A program made the translations under genes and the position numbers. Under the pieces are notes generated by a model that saw only the letters and a program-made list of their open reading frames with translations, did no database searches and was not told the DNA's origin. Shown one piece after another: positions 54,471 to 62,990 of a stretch of 64,000 bases of DNA; within the stretch, counting starts at the first letter, position 1; every line of letters begins with the position of its first letter. Origin of the DNA: Xanthobacteraceae bacterium. Its GTDB lineage: Bacteria > Pseudomonadota > Alphaproteobacteria > Rhizobiales > Xanthobacteraceae. The stretch lies in NCBI GenBank assembly GCA_004297465.1, contig SCUB01000019.1, positions 192,501-256,500 of the forward strand, in the 5' to 3' direction.

Positions 54471-55358
54471 ATGCGCCGTATCGGCCTTGTTCTGTCCGCC
54501 CTGGTCGCGGTTGTCGTGGCGGCGGCGCCTGCGCGCGCCGAACCGCTCAGGGTGGTGGCGAGCTTTTCCATCCTCGCCGATTTCGTGCGCAACGTCGGTG
54601 GCGAGCGCGTCGCGGTGAGCGCGCTGGTCGGTCCCGATGGCGACGCCCACGTCTATACGCCGACGCCGGCGGATGCCAAGGGCGTGGCAACGGCCGACGT
54701 CGTCATCGTCAACGGCCTCGGCTTCGAGGGCTGGCTCGACCGGCTGATCAAGTCGGCCGGGCGCAAGACGCCCGCCGTCGTGGCCACCAAAGGCATTGCC
54801 CCGCGTAAGCAAGCCGACGCCCATGGCCATGATGCCGATCCGCATGCCTGGCAGTCGGTCGCCAACGCGAAGATCTATGTCGCCAACATCCGCGACGCGC
54901 TGAGCGCGGCCGACCCCGCCGGGGCCACGAGCTATCAGGCCAATGCCGCGGCCTATCTCGCCCGGCTGGACGCGCTCGAGCGCGAGGTGCGCGAGGCGGT
55001 CATGCGCGTGCCGGCCGAGCGCCGCAAGGTGATCTCCACCCACGATGCATTCGGCTATTTCGCCGCCGCCTACGGCCTCGAATTCATCGCGCCGCAGGGC
55101 GTCTCGACCGAATCGGAGGCCTCCGCCGGCGATGTCGCCCGCATCATCCGGCAGATCAAGGCCCAGAAAATTCCTGCCGTGTTCCTGGAAAATGTCAGCG
55201 ATCCGCGCCTGATCCGGCGGATTGCCGAGGAAACCGGGGCGAAAATCGGCGGAACGCTGCATTCCGACGCGCTGACCCCGGAAAACGGCGACGCCCCCAC
55301 TTACATTGACCTCGTCCGGCACAATATAAAGGCGCTGACCGCCGCGCTGCTGAGCTAG
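54471..55358 (+). CDS. znuA: Zinc ABC transporter substrate-binding protein ZnuA
   Basis: The 295-residue periplasmic protein has a signal peptide ending ARAEPL and the cluster A-I metal receptor motifs: VVASFSILADFVRNVGG, GDAHVYTPTPADAKG with the first histidine ligand, the short His/Asp loop HGHDADPHAW, ISTHDAFGYFAAAYGLEF and GVSTESEASAGD. The His-rich loop is short compared with E. coli ZnuA. AGGAG before the ATG at 54471 gives the start; an upstream in-frame ATG at 54456 overlaps znuB. It follows znuB and is under the Zur box. Confidence 0.93.
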   Translation: MRRIGLVLSALVAVVVAAAPARAEPLRVVASFSILADFVRNVGGERVAVSALVGPDGDAHVYTPTPADAKGVATADVVIVNGLGFEGWLDRLIKSAGRKTPAVVATKGIAPRKQADAHGHDADPHAWQSVANAKIYVANIRDALSAADPAGATSYQANAAAYLARLDALEREVREAVMRVPAERRKVISTHDAFGYFAAAYGLEFIAPQGVSTESEASAGDVARIIRQIKAQKIPAVFLENVSDPRLIRRIAEETGAKIGGTLHSDALTPENGDAPTYIDLVRHNIKALTAALLS

Positions 55359-55411
55359 GAACTATCTCCGGCCGCGGCCCCCGCCATCCCCCCGCGCGCC
55401 CGGAGCGTTTC

Positions 55412-56458
55412 ATGTCCGACAAGATTCCCGTCACCGTGCTCACCGGCTATCTCGGCGCCGGCAAGACCACGCTGCTCAACCGCATCCTGTCCGAGCCGCA
55501 CGGGCGAAAATACGCGGTGATCGTCAACGAGTTCGGCGAGATCGGCATCGACAACGACCTCGTCATCGGCGCCGACGAGGAAGTGTTCGAGATGAACAAC
55601 GGCTGCGTCTGCTGCACCGTGCGCGGCGACCTGGTGCGCATCATGGGCGGCCTGATGCGGCGCAAGGGCAAGTTCGACGCCATCATCGTCGAAACCACCG
55701 GGCTTGCCGATCCGGCGCCGGTGGCGCAGACCTTCTTCGTCGACGACGATGTGCGCGCCCATGCCGCGCTCGATGCCGTGGTGACGGTGGCCGACGCCAA
55801 ATGGCTGAGCGATCGCCTGAAAGACGCGCCCGAGGCCAAGAACCAGATTGCGTTCGCCGACGTCATCGTGCTCAACAAGACCGACCTTGTTTCCGCCGAC
55901 GAACTTGCCGAGGTCGAGGGCCGCATCCGCGCCATCAATCCTTATGCGCGGCTCATCCGGGCCGAACGCTGCCAGGTGGCGCTGGCCGATGTGCTTGAGC
56001 GCAGGGCGTTCGACCTCGACCGCATTCTTGAGATCGAGCCCGGCTTCCTGAACACCGGCGACGGCCACGATCATCACGGCCACGATCACGGCCACGATCA
56101 TGACCACGACCACAACCACGATCATGGCCACGGCGATGGCCTCAAGCACTATCACGACGAGGACATGCAGTCGCTCAGCTTGCGCGCCGACCGCCCGGTC
56201 GATCCGGCCAGGTTCATGCCCTGGCTGCAGGCGCTGGTGGCGCGCGACGGCAAGAACATCCTGCGCTGCAAGGGTATCCTGTCGTTCAAGGACGACGACG
56301 AGCGCTACGTATTCCAGGGCGTTCACATGATGCTCGACGGCACCCACCAGCGGCCGTGGCGCGACGGCGAGGCGCGCGAGAGCCGCGTCATATTCATCGG
56401 CCGCGACCTGCCGGAACAGGCGATCCGCGACGGCTTCGCCGCCTGCATCGCCGCGTGA
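55412..56458 (+). CDS. COG0523-family zinc GTPase (CobW/ZigA-like)
   Basis: The 348-residue G3E GTPase has the P-loop GYLGAGKTTLLN near residues 12-23, the COG0523 metal motif GCVCC at 64-68, ETTGLADPAP, base-specificity NKTD and a His/Asp-rich stretch at about 217-245. The C-terminal CobW_C domain follows. COG0523 proteins in Zur regulons act as zinc metallochaperones during zinc starvation. Its position after znuA under the Zur box strongly supports that role rather than cobalamin synthesis. Confidence 0.93.
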   Translation: MSDKIPVTVLTGYLGAGKTTLLNRILSEPHGRKYAVIVNEFGEIGIDNDLVIGADEEVFEMNNGCVCCTVRGDLVRIMGGLMRRKGKFDAIIVETTGLADPAPVAQTFFVDDDVRAHAALDAVVTVADAKWLSDRLKDAPEAKNQIAFADVIVLNKTDLVSADELAEVEGRIRAINPYARLIRAERCQVALADVLERRAFDLDRILEIEPGFLNTGDGHDHHGHDHGHDHDHDHNHDHGHGDGLKHYHDEDMQSLSLRADRPVDPARFMPWLQALVARDGKNILRCKGILSFKDDDERYVFQGVHMMLDGTHQRPWRDGEARESRVIFIGRDLPEQAIRDGFAACIAA

Positions 56459-56471
56459 CGGGGAGGGGCAG

Positions 56472-57494
56472 TTGAGCGAACAGGCCGTTGCCTCTCTTGC
56501 CGAGCGCGTGGTGCCGTTCGATCTCGGCGTGCCGATCATCGCGACGCGGTTTCTCGGCGCGACCGCCGCGTTCGCGTGCGGCGAGGAGATGGTGGCGCTG
56601 GTCGGGGCCGACGGCGCGGCGACGCGCGTCGCGGTCCATGGCGGCGCCATCCTGTGCGCGACCGGCGATGCCCGGCGGATCGTGACCGGCGGCGACGACG
56701 GCCGCGTGGTCGCGCTTGACGCCGATGGCGCCATCGAGGTCGTCGCCACCGACGCAAAGCGGCGCTGGATCGACAGCGTGGCGCTCCATGCCGACGGCGC
56801 GGTGGCGTGGTCGGCCGGCAAGACCGTATTCGTCAGGACCGCGAAGGGCGACATCAAGTCGCTCGACGTGCCGTCGACGCCGGGCGGGCTGGCGTTCGCG
56901 CCCAGGGGTTTCCGTCTCGCCATCGCCCACTACAACGGCGTGACGCTGTGGTTCCCCAACATGGCCGGCACGCCGGAATTCTGGGAGTGGAAGGGCTCGC
57001 ATCTTGCCATCGGCTTCAGCCGCGACGGCAAGTTTCTCATCACCGCCATGCACGAGCCGGCGCTGCACGGCTGGCGCGTCGCCGACCAGCGCCACATGCG
57101 CATGAGCGGCTATCCGTCGCGGGTCAAATCGATGGACTGGAGCGCCGACGGCAAATGGCTCGCCACCTCGGGCGCCGACGAGCTCATCCTGTGGCCGTTC
57201 CAGAGCAAGGACGGGCCGACCGGCAAGCCGCCAGTGATGCTGGCGGCGCCGAACCGCTCCTGCGTTGCGGCGCTCGCCTGTCATCCCGCCGAGGAGGTGG
57301 TGGCGGCCGGCTACGGCGACGGCACGCTGCGGCTGGTGCGCGTCAGCGACGGCGCCGAGATTCCGGTGCGCGCGGCGACGGCCGCCGGCCCGGATGACGC
57401 GTCGGGCGCGATCAGCGCGCTGGCGTGGGATGCGCGCGGCCAGATGCTCGCCTTCGGCTGCGCCGACGGCGCGGCGGGGCTGTTGAAGCTGTAG
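56472..57494 (+). CDS. WD40-repeat protein of the zinc operon
   Basis: The 340-residue protein starts at TTG after GGGGAGGGG and has no signal peptide, so it is probably cytoplasmic. It has about six to seven WD40-type blades: DARRIVTGGDDGRVVALDADG, HADGAVAWSAGKTVFVRTAKG, FSRDGKFLITAMHEPALHGW, MDWSADGKWLATSGADELILWPF and LACHPAEEVVAAGYGDGTLRLV. Such propellers are protein-interaction platforms. Its stop is 28 kb from no other partner except the operon: it lies 13 bases after the COG0523 gene, so it may help that GTPase find its client. Function unknown. Confidence 0.82.
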   Translation: MSEQAVASLAERVVPFDLGVPIIATRFLGATAAFACGEEMVALVGADGAATRVAVHGGAILCATGDARRIVTGGDDGRVVALDADGAIEVVATDAKRRWIDSVALHADGAVAWSAGKTVFVRTAKGDIKSLDVPSTPGGLAFAPRGFRLAIAHYNGVTLWFPNMAGTPEFWEWKGSHLAIGFSRDGKFLITAMHEPALHGWRVADQRHMRMSGYPSRVKSMDWSADGKWLATSGADELILWPFQSKDGPTGKPPVMLAAPNRSCVAALACHPAEEVVAAGYGDGTLRLVRVSDGAEIPVRAATAAGPDDASGAISALAWDARGQMLAFGCADGAAGLLKL

Positions 57495-57531
57495 AGCCGC
57501 GCACCGGACTTTCCTCGCAATGACTCTCCTT

Positions 57532-57616
57532 GTCATGCCCGGGCTTGACCCGCGCATCCAAGCTGAGTTTCCGAAGAGCAGGCACGCTGGATTGCCGGGT
57601 TAAACCCGGCAATGAC
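57532..57616. repeat. Intergenic palindromic repeat (GTCATGCCCGGGCTTGACCC type)
   Basis: The element begins with GTCATGCCCGGGCTTGACCC and ends with GGATTGCCGGGTTAAACC-CGGCAATGAC, two related inverted halves around a 25-base unrelated centre. Such paired GTCATxGCCGGGCTTGACCCGGCA motifs are abundant in Bradyrhizobium-like genomes between genes. It lies between the convergent WD40 and homospermidine synthase genes and may act as a terminator or a mobile-repeat remnant. A local hairpin GCCGGGTTAAACCCGGC is embedded. Confidence 0.75.
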
Positions 57617-57650
57617 GAGAGGTGGGCGCACATGAATCATGCCGCCACCA

Positions 57651-59090
57651 TCACCGCACCAGCACGTTCCTGAACTGCCACGGATCGCTTTCGTCGATGT
57701 CCTCGGCGAATAGGCCGGGGCGGCCGGAAAGCGGCGTCCAGTCGGTGTAGTAGCCGTTGACCGGGCCGAGATACGGCATCTGCACCTCGAGGCAGCGGCG
57801 GTAATCCAGTTCATCGGCCTCGACGATGCCGGCGTTGGGGTTTTCCAGCGCCCACACCATGCCGGCGACTGCCGCGGACGACACCTGCAGGCCGGTGGCG
57901 TTCTGGTATGGCGCGATCATCCGCGTCTCGTCGATGGAGAGCTGCGAGCCGAACCAGTAGGCGTTCCTGGCGTGGCCGTAGATCAGCACGCCAAGCTCGT
58001 CGATGCCGTCGACGATCTCGGTCTCGTCGAGGATGTGCCAGTCGTCCTGCATGCGGCCCTCGGCGCCGAACATCTCGTGCAGCGAGAGCACCGCGTCGTT
58101 GGCCGGATGATAGGCGTAATGGCAGGTCGGGCGGTACACCACTTTGTCGCCGTCGCGCACCGTGAAATAGTCGGCGATCGAGATCGACTCGTTGTGGGTG
58201 ACGAGAAAGCCGTATTGCGGTCCCGGCGTCGGGCACCATGACCGCACCCGCGTGTTGGCGCCGGGCTGCAGCAGGTAGATCGCCGCGCCGCAGCCCCCGG
58301 CATGCGAGCGGCCGTTGGCCGGCATCCATTTCTCGTGGGTGCCCCAGCCAAGCTCGGCCGGCTGCAGGCCCTCCGAGACGAAGCCTTCCACCGACCAGGT
58401 GTTGACGAACACGTTCATCGGCTTCGGCCGCCTGGAGCGCTGGGTGTCGCGCTCGGCGATGTGGATGCCCTTGACGCCGAGCTGGTGCGCGAGGCGGCCC
58501 CATTGCTCGCGCGTCGCCGGCTCGGCGATGTCGAGCTTGAGGTCGGCGGCGAGGTTCATGAGCGCCTGCTTGACGAACCACGACACCATGCCGGGGTTGG
58601 CGCCGCAGGTGGAGACCGCCGTCGGCCCGCCCGGATTCTTGCGCTTGGCGGCGAGAAGGGTTTCGCGCAGCGCGTAGTTGGAGCGCGCCTCGGGGCCCGC
58701 GCTCTTGTCGAAATAGAAGCCGGCCCACGGCTCGACCACGGTATCGACATAGAGCGCGCCAATCTCGCGGCACAGTTCCATGATGGCGAGCGAGGAGGTG
58801 TCGACCGAGAGGTTGACGCAGAAGCCCTGTCCGCCGCCCGCGGTCAGGAGCGGCGTCAGCACATGGCGGTAGTTGTCCTTGGTGACGGCCTGATGGATGA
58901 AGCGCACGCCGTGCTTGTCGGCGACCGCCCGGTCGGCGTCCTCCGGATCGATGATGACGAAGCGGGATTTGTCGAATGTGAAATGGCGCTCGATCAGCGG
59001 CAGCGTGCCCTTGCCGATCGAACCGAAGCCGATCATGACGATGGGCCCGGTGATGGTGGCGTGCACGGGCCATGATTGGGAAGCGGTCAT
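57651..59090 (-). CDS. hss: Homospermidine synthase
   Basis: The 479-residue enzyme makes sym-homospermidine from putrescine (or spermidine plus putrescine) with NAD+. It shows the Rossmann start IVMIGFGSIGKGTLPLIERH near residue 17, VNLSVDTSSLAIMELC, YVDTVVEPWAGFY, STCGANPGMVSWFVKQAL and the substrate region YGFLVTHNESISIADYF. It agrees in length and motifs with the Blastochloris viridis-type synthase. The ornithine decarboxylase at 61424-62566 on the same strand supplies putrescine. The frame's TTG/ATG start at 59090 fits the domain. Confidence 0.94.
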   Translation of the reverse strand: MTASQSWPVHATITGPIVMIGFGSIGKGTLPLIERHFTFDKSRFVIIDPEDADRAVADKHGVRFIHQAVTKDNYRHVLTPLLTAGGGQGFCVNLSVDTSSLAIMELCREIGALYVDTVVEPWAGFYFDKSAGPEARSNYALRETLLAAKRKNPGGPTAVSTCGANPGMVSWFVKQALMNLAADLKLDIAEPATREQWGRLAHQLGVKGIHIAERDTQRSRRPKPMNVFVNTWSVEGFVSEGLQPAELGWGTHEKWMPANGRSHAGGCGAAIYLLQPGANTRVRSWCPTPGPQYGFLVTHNESISIADYFTVRDGDKVVYRPTCHYAYHPANDAVLSLHEMFGAEGRMQDDWHILDETEIVDGIDELGVLIYGHARNAYWFGSQLSIDETRMIAPYQNATGLQVSSAAVAGMVWALENPNAGIVEADELDYRRCLEVQMPYLGPVNGYYTDWTPLSGRPGLFAEDIDESDPWQFRNVLVR

Positions 59091-59179
59091 TTTTGCAGGG
59101 TCTCCGGAGGAACAGGCAAGGGCGGCGGCGGGCGGATTTCACCGGCGTTGAAACGACAATTGACGGCTGAAATCAAGCC

Positions 59180-60151
59180 TCATGCGGGTGCGCGCAGGGC
59201 ATCGTCGCGGCCCCGCGCGCCATGATCGGATTCCAGCATGCAGGCCATCGCCGGATTAATCTCGATCTGCAGCGTGGCGTGTCCGATGCCGAACCGGTCA
59301 TGCAGGTGGCGGCAGGTCTCGACCAGGAAGGCGTCGCCCGGATGCCCGGCCGGAATCACGAGATGGGCGGTGAGCGCGGTTTCCGTGGTGCTCATCGGCC
59401 AGATGTGCAGGTCGTGGATCGACGCCACGCCGGAAAGCCCGCTCAGATAGTCGCGCACCGCGCCGGGGTCGACGGCGGCCGGAACGCCGGCGAGCGACAT
59501 CGCGGTGCTTTCGCGCAGCAGCCCCCATGTGCCCCAGACGATGACCGCGACGATGATGAGACTCGCCAACGGGTCGATCCACAGCCAGCCGGTGAGCAGC
59601 ATCGCCAGGCCAACCGCCACCACGCCCGCGGAGATGGCGGCGTCGGCCGCCATGTGCAGATAGGCGCCGCGGATGTTGAGGTCGCCCTTCCTCCCGGAGG
59701 CGAACAGCCAGGCGGTGAAGCCGTTGATGACGATGCCGATGGCGGCGACGACCATCACCGTCACGCTGGCGACCGGCTCCGGGCTGATCAGCCGCTGCAC
59801 CGCTTCGAGCGCGATCGCGCCGCAGGCGATCAGCAGCAGGATGGCGTTCAGCAGCGCCGCGAGGATCGAGGTGTTGCGCAGTCCGTAGGTCAGGCGGTCG
59901 GTCGGCGCGCGCCGCGACAGCACCGAGGCCGCCCATGCCAGCGCCAGCCCGAGCACGTCGGAGAGGTTGTGGCCGGCGTCGGCGAGCAGTGCCGTCGAAT
60001 TGGAGATCAGCCCGTAGCCCGCCTCGACCGCGACGAAGGCGGTGTTGAGAACAATGCCGATCGCGAACGCGCGGCCGAAATTCGCCGGTGCGTGGGCGTG
60101 GCCGCCATGCGCATCATGGAAATGGCTGTGATGGTGGTCGTGGTCGCTCAT
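59180..60151 (-). CDS. Cation diffusion facilitator metal exporter (CzcD/ZitB-like)
   Basis: The 323-residue membrane protein has a His-rich N-terminus (SDHDHHHSHFHDAHGGHAHA), six membrane helices and the intramembrane zinc site: HNLSD in helix II (LLADAGHNLSDVLGLALAW) and HMAAD in helix V (GAYLHMAADAAISAGVV). The C-terminal cytoplasmic domain (residues 210-300) has SIHDLHIWPMSTTETALTAHLV. HxxxD in both helices indicates zinc/cadmium specificity. It would export zinc with proton antiport, opposite in sense to the znu operon 3 kb upstream. Confidence 0.93.
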   Translation of the reverse strand: MSDHDHHHSHFHDAHGGHAHAPANFGRAFAIGIVLNTAFVAVEAGYGLISNSTALLADAGHNLSDVLGLALAWAASVLSRRAPTDRLTYGLRNTSILAALLNAILLLIACGAIALEAVQRLISPEPVASVTVMVVAAIGIVINGFTAWLFASGRKGDLNIRGAYLHMAADAAISAGVVAVGLAMLLTGWLWIDPLASLIIVAVIVWGTWGLLRESTAMSLAGVPAAVDPGAVRDYLSGLSGVASIHDLHIWPMSTTETALTAHLVIPAGHPGDAFLVETCRHLHDRFGIGHATLQIEINPAMACMLESDHGARGRDDALRAPA

Positions 60152-60212
60152 GATCCAATCATAACATCGGCTGGAGTCCAGAGCGACAGCGGCAACAGCG
60201 GTTCGCGCGCTG

Positions 60213-60602
60213 TCAGGCGGTGCGGCGCTTGGCCGTGACCTCGATCTCGACCTTCATCTCCGGCTTGTAGAGCGCGGTGACGACGATGAGCGTCGCGGCG
60301 GGGCGGATGTCGCCGAGCGTTTCGCCGCATACCGCGAATACCGCGTCGGCATCGGCGGCTTCGGTGATGTAGTAGGTCGCGCGCACGATATCGGCCAGCG
60401 CGAAGCCGCCCTCGGCCAGCGCCGCCGCGACGGTCGCGAAGCAGTTGCGGGTCTGCGCCGCGGCATCCGCGGGCATCGCCTTGGTGGCCGGGTCGTAGCC
60501 GGTGGTGCCGGCGACGAAGGCGAAATCGCCGTCGACGACGGCGCGGCTGTAGCCCGCGATCTTCTCGAACGGCGAACCGGATGAAATCAGGCGGTACGAC
60601 AT
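60213..60602 (-). CDS. RidA-family protein
   Basis: The 129-residue protein is of the YjgF/YER057c/UK114 (RidA) family: SGSPFEKIAGYSRAVVDGDFAFVAGTTG, QTRNCFATVAAALAEGGFALADIVRATYYITE and AATLIVVTALYKPEMKVEIEVTA. Arginine 105 in the usual active site is not obvious; the C-terminal glutamate is present. RidA hydrolyses reactive enamines/imines formed by PLP enzymes, which would suit its place next to PLP-dependent ornithine decarboxylase. The ATG at 60602 follows GAGGG; the upstream frame is not used. Confidence 0.9.
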   Translation of the reverse strand: MSYRLISSGSPFEKIAGYSRAVVDGDFAFVAGTTGYDPATKAMPADAAAQTRNCFATVAAALAEGGFALADIVRATYYITEAADADAVFAVCGETLGDIRPAATLIVVTALYKPEMKVEIEVTAKRRTA

Positions 60603-60674
60603 GAAACCCTCATTTTGCGGCGGGTGGAACGGGTTGACGATCGGCGGCAGCAATGCCGCGTCCGGCTCCGCAAA

Positions 60675-61289
60675 TCAAGCCGCGCGCGGGCGTGGCCACG
60701 CCCGCGCGGGACCGGCTTGCGGCCGCGGCGCCGCGCGCCCCGTCGCGAGGACCAGCCCGTGGGCTCCTTCGAGCGCGCCGGCGGCAAGTTCGAGCGCCAG
60801 CAGCCGGTGCCGCTCGAACGGTCCGGGCAGCACGAGCCGTGCCGCAGGCCCGGCGGCAAAACCGAAGCGGGCGTAGTAGGGCGCGTCGCCCAGCAGGATG
60901 ACGGCGCCGTGGCCGCGCGCGCGGGCGGCCGCGAGCGCATGGGCCATCAGCGCGGCGCCGAGGCCGAGCTTGCGGCAGGCGGGCGCGACCGCGAGCGGGC
61001 CGAGCATCAGCGCCGCCCGGCCGCCGGCCATCACGTGCCACAGCCGCACGGTGCCGACCAGCCGGCCGCGTTGGATCGCGGAAAAGGCAAGACCCTCGGC
61101 GGCAAGCCGGCCGTCGCGCAGGCGCTGGCAGGTGCGCGTCATGCGGTTCGCCCCGAAGCAGGCGTCGAGCAGCGCCTCGCGCGCGGGCCCGTCGGCCTCG
61201 TGCTCGGCGCGGATGATGAGCGGCGCAGGCCCGCGGTCCGCGATCGTCGCGGCGCGACGGTTTGGTTGGTTCTGGATCGGCATCGTCAT
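60675..61289 (-). CDS. GNAT-family N-acetyltransferase
   Basis: The 204-residue protein matches the GNAT fold with an acetyl-CoA loop LAVAPACRKLGLGAALMAHAL and strands VGTVRLWHV and AVILLGDAPYYARFGF, the YhbS-like type. The frame extends to 61607, but the ATG at 61289 after GGGGAG gives a full domain. The C-terminal 25 residues are Pro/Arg/Ala rich. Substrate is unknown; a polyamine acetyltransferase is possible because of the neighbours but is not shown. Confidence 0.85.
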   Translation of the reverse strand: MTMPIQNQPNRRAATIADRGPAPLIIRAEHEADGPAREALLDACFGANRMTRTCQRLRDGRLAAEGLAFSAIQRGRLVGTVRLWHVMAGGRAALMLGPLAVAPACRKLGLGAALMAHALAAARARGHGAVILLGDAPYYARFGFAAGPAARLVLPGPFERHRLLALELAAGALEGAHGLVLATGRAAPRPQAGPARAWPRPRAA

Positions 61290-61423
61290 GGCGGCATGCT
61301 CCCCGCGCTGCCGTGGCAGGCGCGTTGTCGGCCCGATCGGGGTGTGACAGGAGGGGAGCCGGCGTACCGGCTCCCGGCGGTCTCGAACGCCTCGGCGTCG
61401 GATGTGGCCCGGCGGCGGAGGCG

Positions 61424-62566
61424 TCAGATGTGATAGCTCTTCAGTGGGTTGAAGCCGTTGAAGGCCACCGACGCGTAGGTCGAGGTGTAGGCTCCGGTGC
61501 CTTCGATCAGCACCTTGTCGCCGATCTCGAGCGTCACCGGCAGCATGTACGGCACCTTCTCGTACATCACGTCGGCCGAATCGCAGGTCGGTCCGGCGAG
61601 CACGCACGGCGCCATCTCCGCGCCGTCATGGGCGGTGCGGATCGGGTAGCGGATCGACTCGTCCATCGTCTCGGCGAGGCCGCCGAACTTGCCGATGTCG
61701 AGATAGACCCAGCGCACCTCGTCCTCGTCGCTCTTCTTCGAGATCAGCACCACCTCGGCCTCGATGACGCCGGCATTGCCGACCATGCCGCGGCCCGGCT
61801 CGATGATCGTCTCCGGGATCTGGTTGCCGAAGTGCTTGCGCAGCGCGCGGAAGATCGAGCGGCCGTACTGCACCACCGGCGGCACGTCCTTGAGGTAGCG
61901 GGTCGGAAAGCCGCCGCCAAGGTTGACCATCGCGAGGTTGATGCCGCGCTCGGCGCAGTCGCGGAACACCGTCACTGCCATGGCGAGCGCGCGGTCCCAC
62001 GCCTTCACCTTGCGCTGCTGCGAGCCGACATGGAACGAGATGCCATGCGCCTCCAGCCCCAGCCGCTTGGCGAGGTCGAGCACCTCGACGGCCATCTCCG
62101 GATCGCAGCCGAACTTGCGCGACAGCGGCCACTCGGCGCCGGCGCAGTCATACAGGATGCGGCAGAACACGCGGGCGCCGGGGGCGACGCGGGCGATCTT
62201 CTCCACTTCCGCGGTCGAGTCGACCGCGAACAGGCGGATGCCCAGCGCGAAGGCGCGCGCGATGTCGCGCTCCTTCTTGATGGTGTTGCCATAGGAGATG
62301 CGGTCCGCGGTCGCGCCGGCGGCCAGCGCCATCTCGATCTCGGCGACCGAGGCGGTGTCGAAGCACGAGCCCAGCGAGGCCAGCAGCGCCAGCACTTCCG
62401 GCGCCGGGTTGGCCTTGACGGCATAGAACACCCGGCTGTCCGGCAGCGCGGTGGCGAAGGCGAAATAGTTCTCGCGCACGACGTCGAGGTCGACCACGAG
62501 GCATGGCTCGGTGTCGCGCCCCTCGGCACGGCGGTGACGGAGGAACTCTTGAATGCGCTCGGTCAT
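61424..62566 (-). CDS. Ornithine decarboxylase (PLP fold type III)
   Basis: The 380-residue enzyme has the eukaryotic-type decarboxylase fold: PLP lysine Lys51 in YAVKANP, HVGSQQ, NLGGGFPTRYL, the phosphate-binding IEPGRG, and the catalytic Cys in GPTCDSADVMYEKVP near residue 328. Its length suits ornithine or ornithine/lysine decarboxylase rather than diaminopimelate decarboxylase. It makes putrescine for homospermidine synthase encoded downstream. The frame extends to 62872, but ATG 62566 after GGGGAG is the start. A long structured leader precedes it. Confidence 0.93.
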   Translation of the reverse strand: MTERIQEFLRHRRAEGRDTEPCLVVDLDVVRENYFAFATALPDSRVFYAVKANPAPEVLALLASLGSCFDTASVAEIEMALAAGATADRISYGNTIKKERDIARAFALGIRLFAVDSTAEVEKIARVAPGARVFCRILYDCAGAEWPLSRKFGCDPEMAVEVLDLAKRLGLEAHGISFHVGSQQRKVKAWDRALAMAVTVFRDCAERGINLAMVNLGGGFPTRYLKDVPPVVQYGRSIFRALRKHFGNQIPETIIEPGRGMVGNAGVIEAEVVLISKKSDEDEVRWVYLDIGKFGGLAETMDESIRYPIRTAHDGAEMAPCVLAGPTCDSADVMYEKVPYMLPVTLEIGDKVLIEGTGAYTSTYASVAFNGFNPLKSYHI

Positions 62567-62990
62567 GGCGTCACTCCCCAAAAGCGGATGAATGGACGGC
62601 GAACCGTCCATGGGGTGCTCGGATTTGAAGCTTCGCCGGCCGCGCGCGATGGAGGCGCGCCAGCCGCAAATATTCAAACCCGACTGTGCTGCCGTGGATT
62701 GGATGGGGAAGTTCCCGTCCGCACGCCTGGCAATGAAGGACAAGCCTCTTCGGTAGCCCGCGCCGGCTGGTGGAAAGCCGGCAGAGTCCAAAAAAGCCCG
62801 CTCCGTCGTTGCTTTAAGTCGCGTCCCCCGTTGAGCGCGGGGTGCGCCGGTTCGCCTCCGGCTGCCGATCACGGTTGCAAGAAACAGGAGCCTTCAAACG
62901 GCGCGTCCCTGGAGAGAGACACTTCGGCTCTTTGCTTCTTGGCGGCTGTCCGGCCTCTTGTCCGGATACCTACCGACCGACACACGACCA
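62567..62990 (-). ncRNA. Probable speF leader RNA of the ornithine decarboxylase mRNA
   Basis: An alphaproteobacterial cis-regulatory RNA called speF is known upstream of ornithine decarboxylase genes, about 400 bases long. The 424 bases before this decarboxylase have no credible gene and many hairpins: ATGGACGG-TTCG-CCGTCCAT (a UUCG tetraloop) just before the ribosome site at 62592-62611, GCCGGC arms at 62763-62782, CCCCG...CGGGG near 62825-62842 and GCCGG...CCGGC near 62847-62862. AGCGGGCTTTTTT near 62792-62804 could be an attenuator. Boundaries are approximate and match to the family is inferred from context. Confidence 0.5.
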
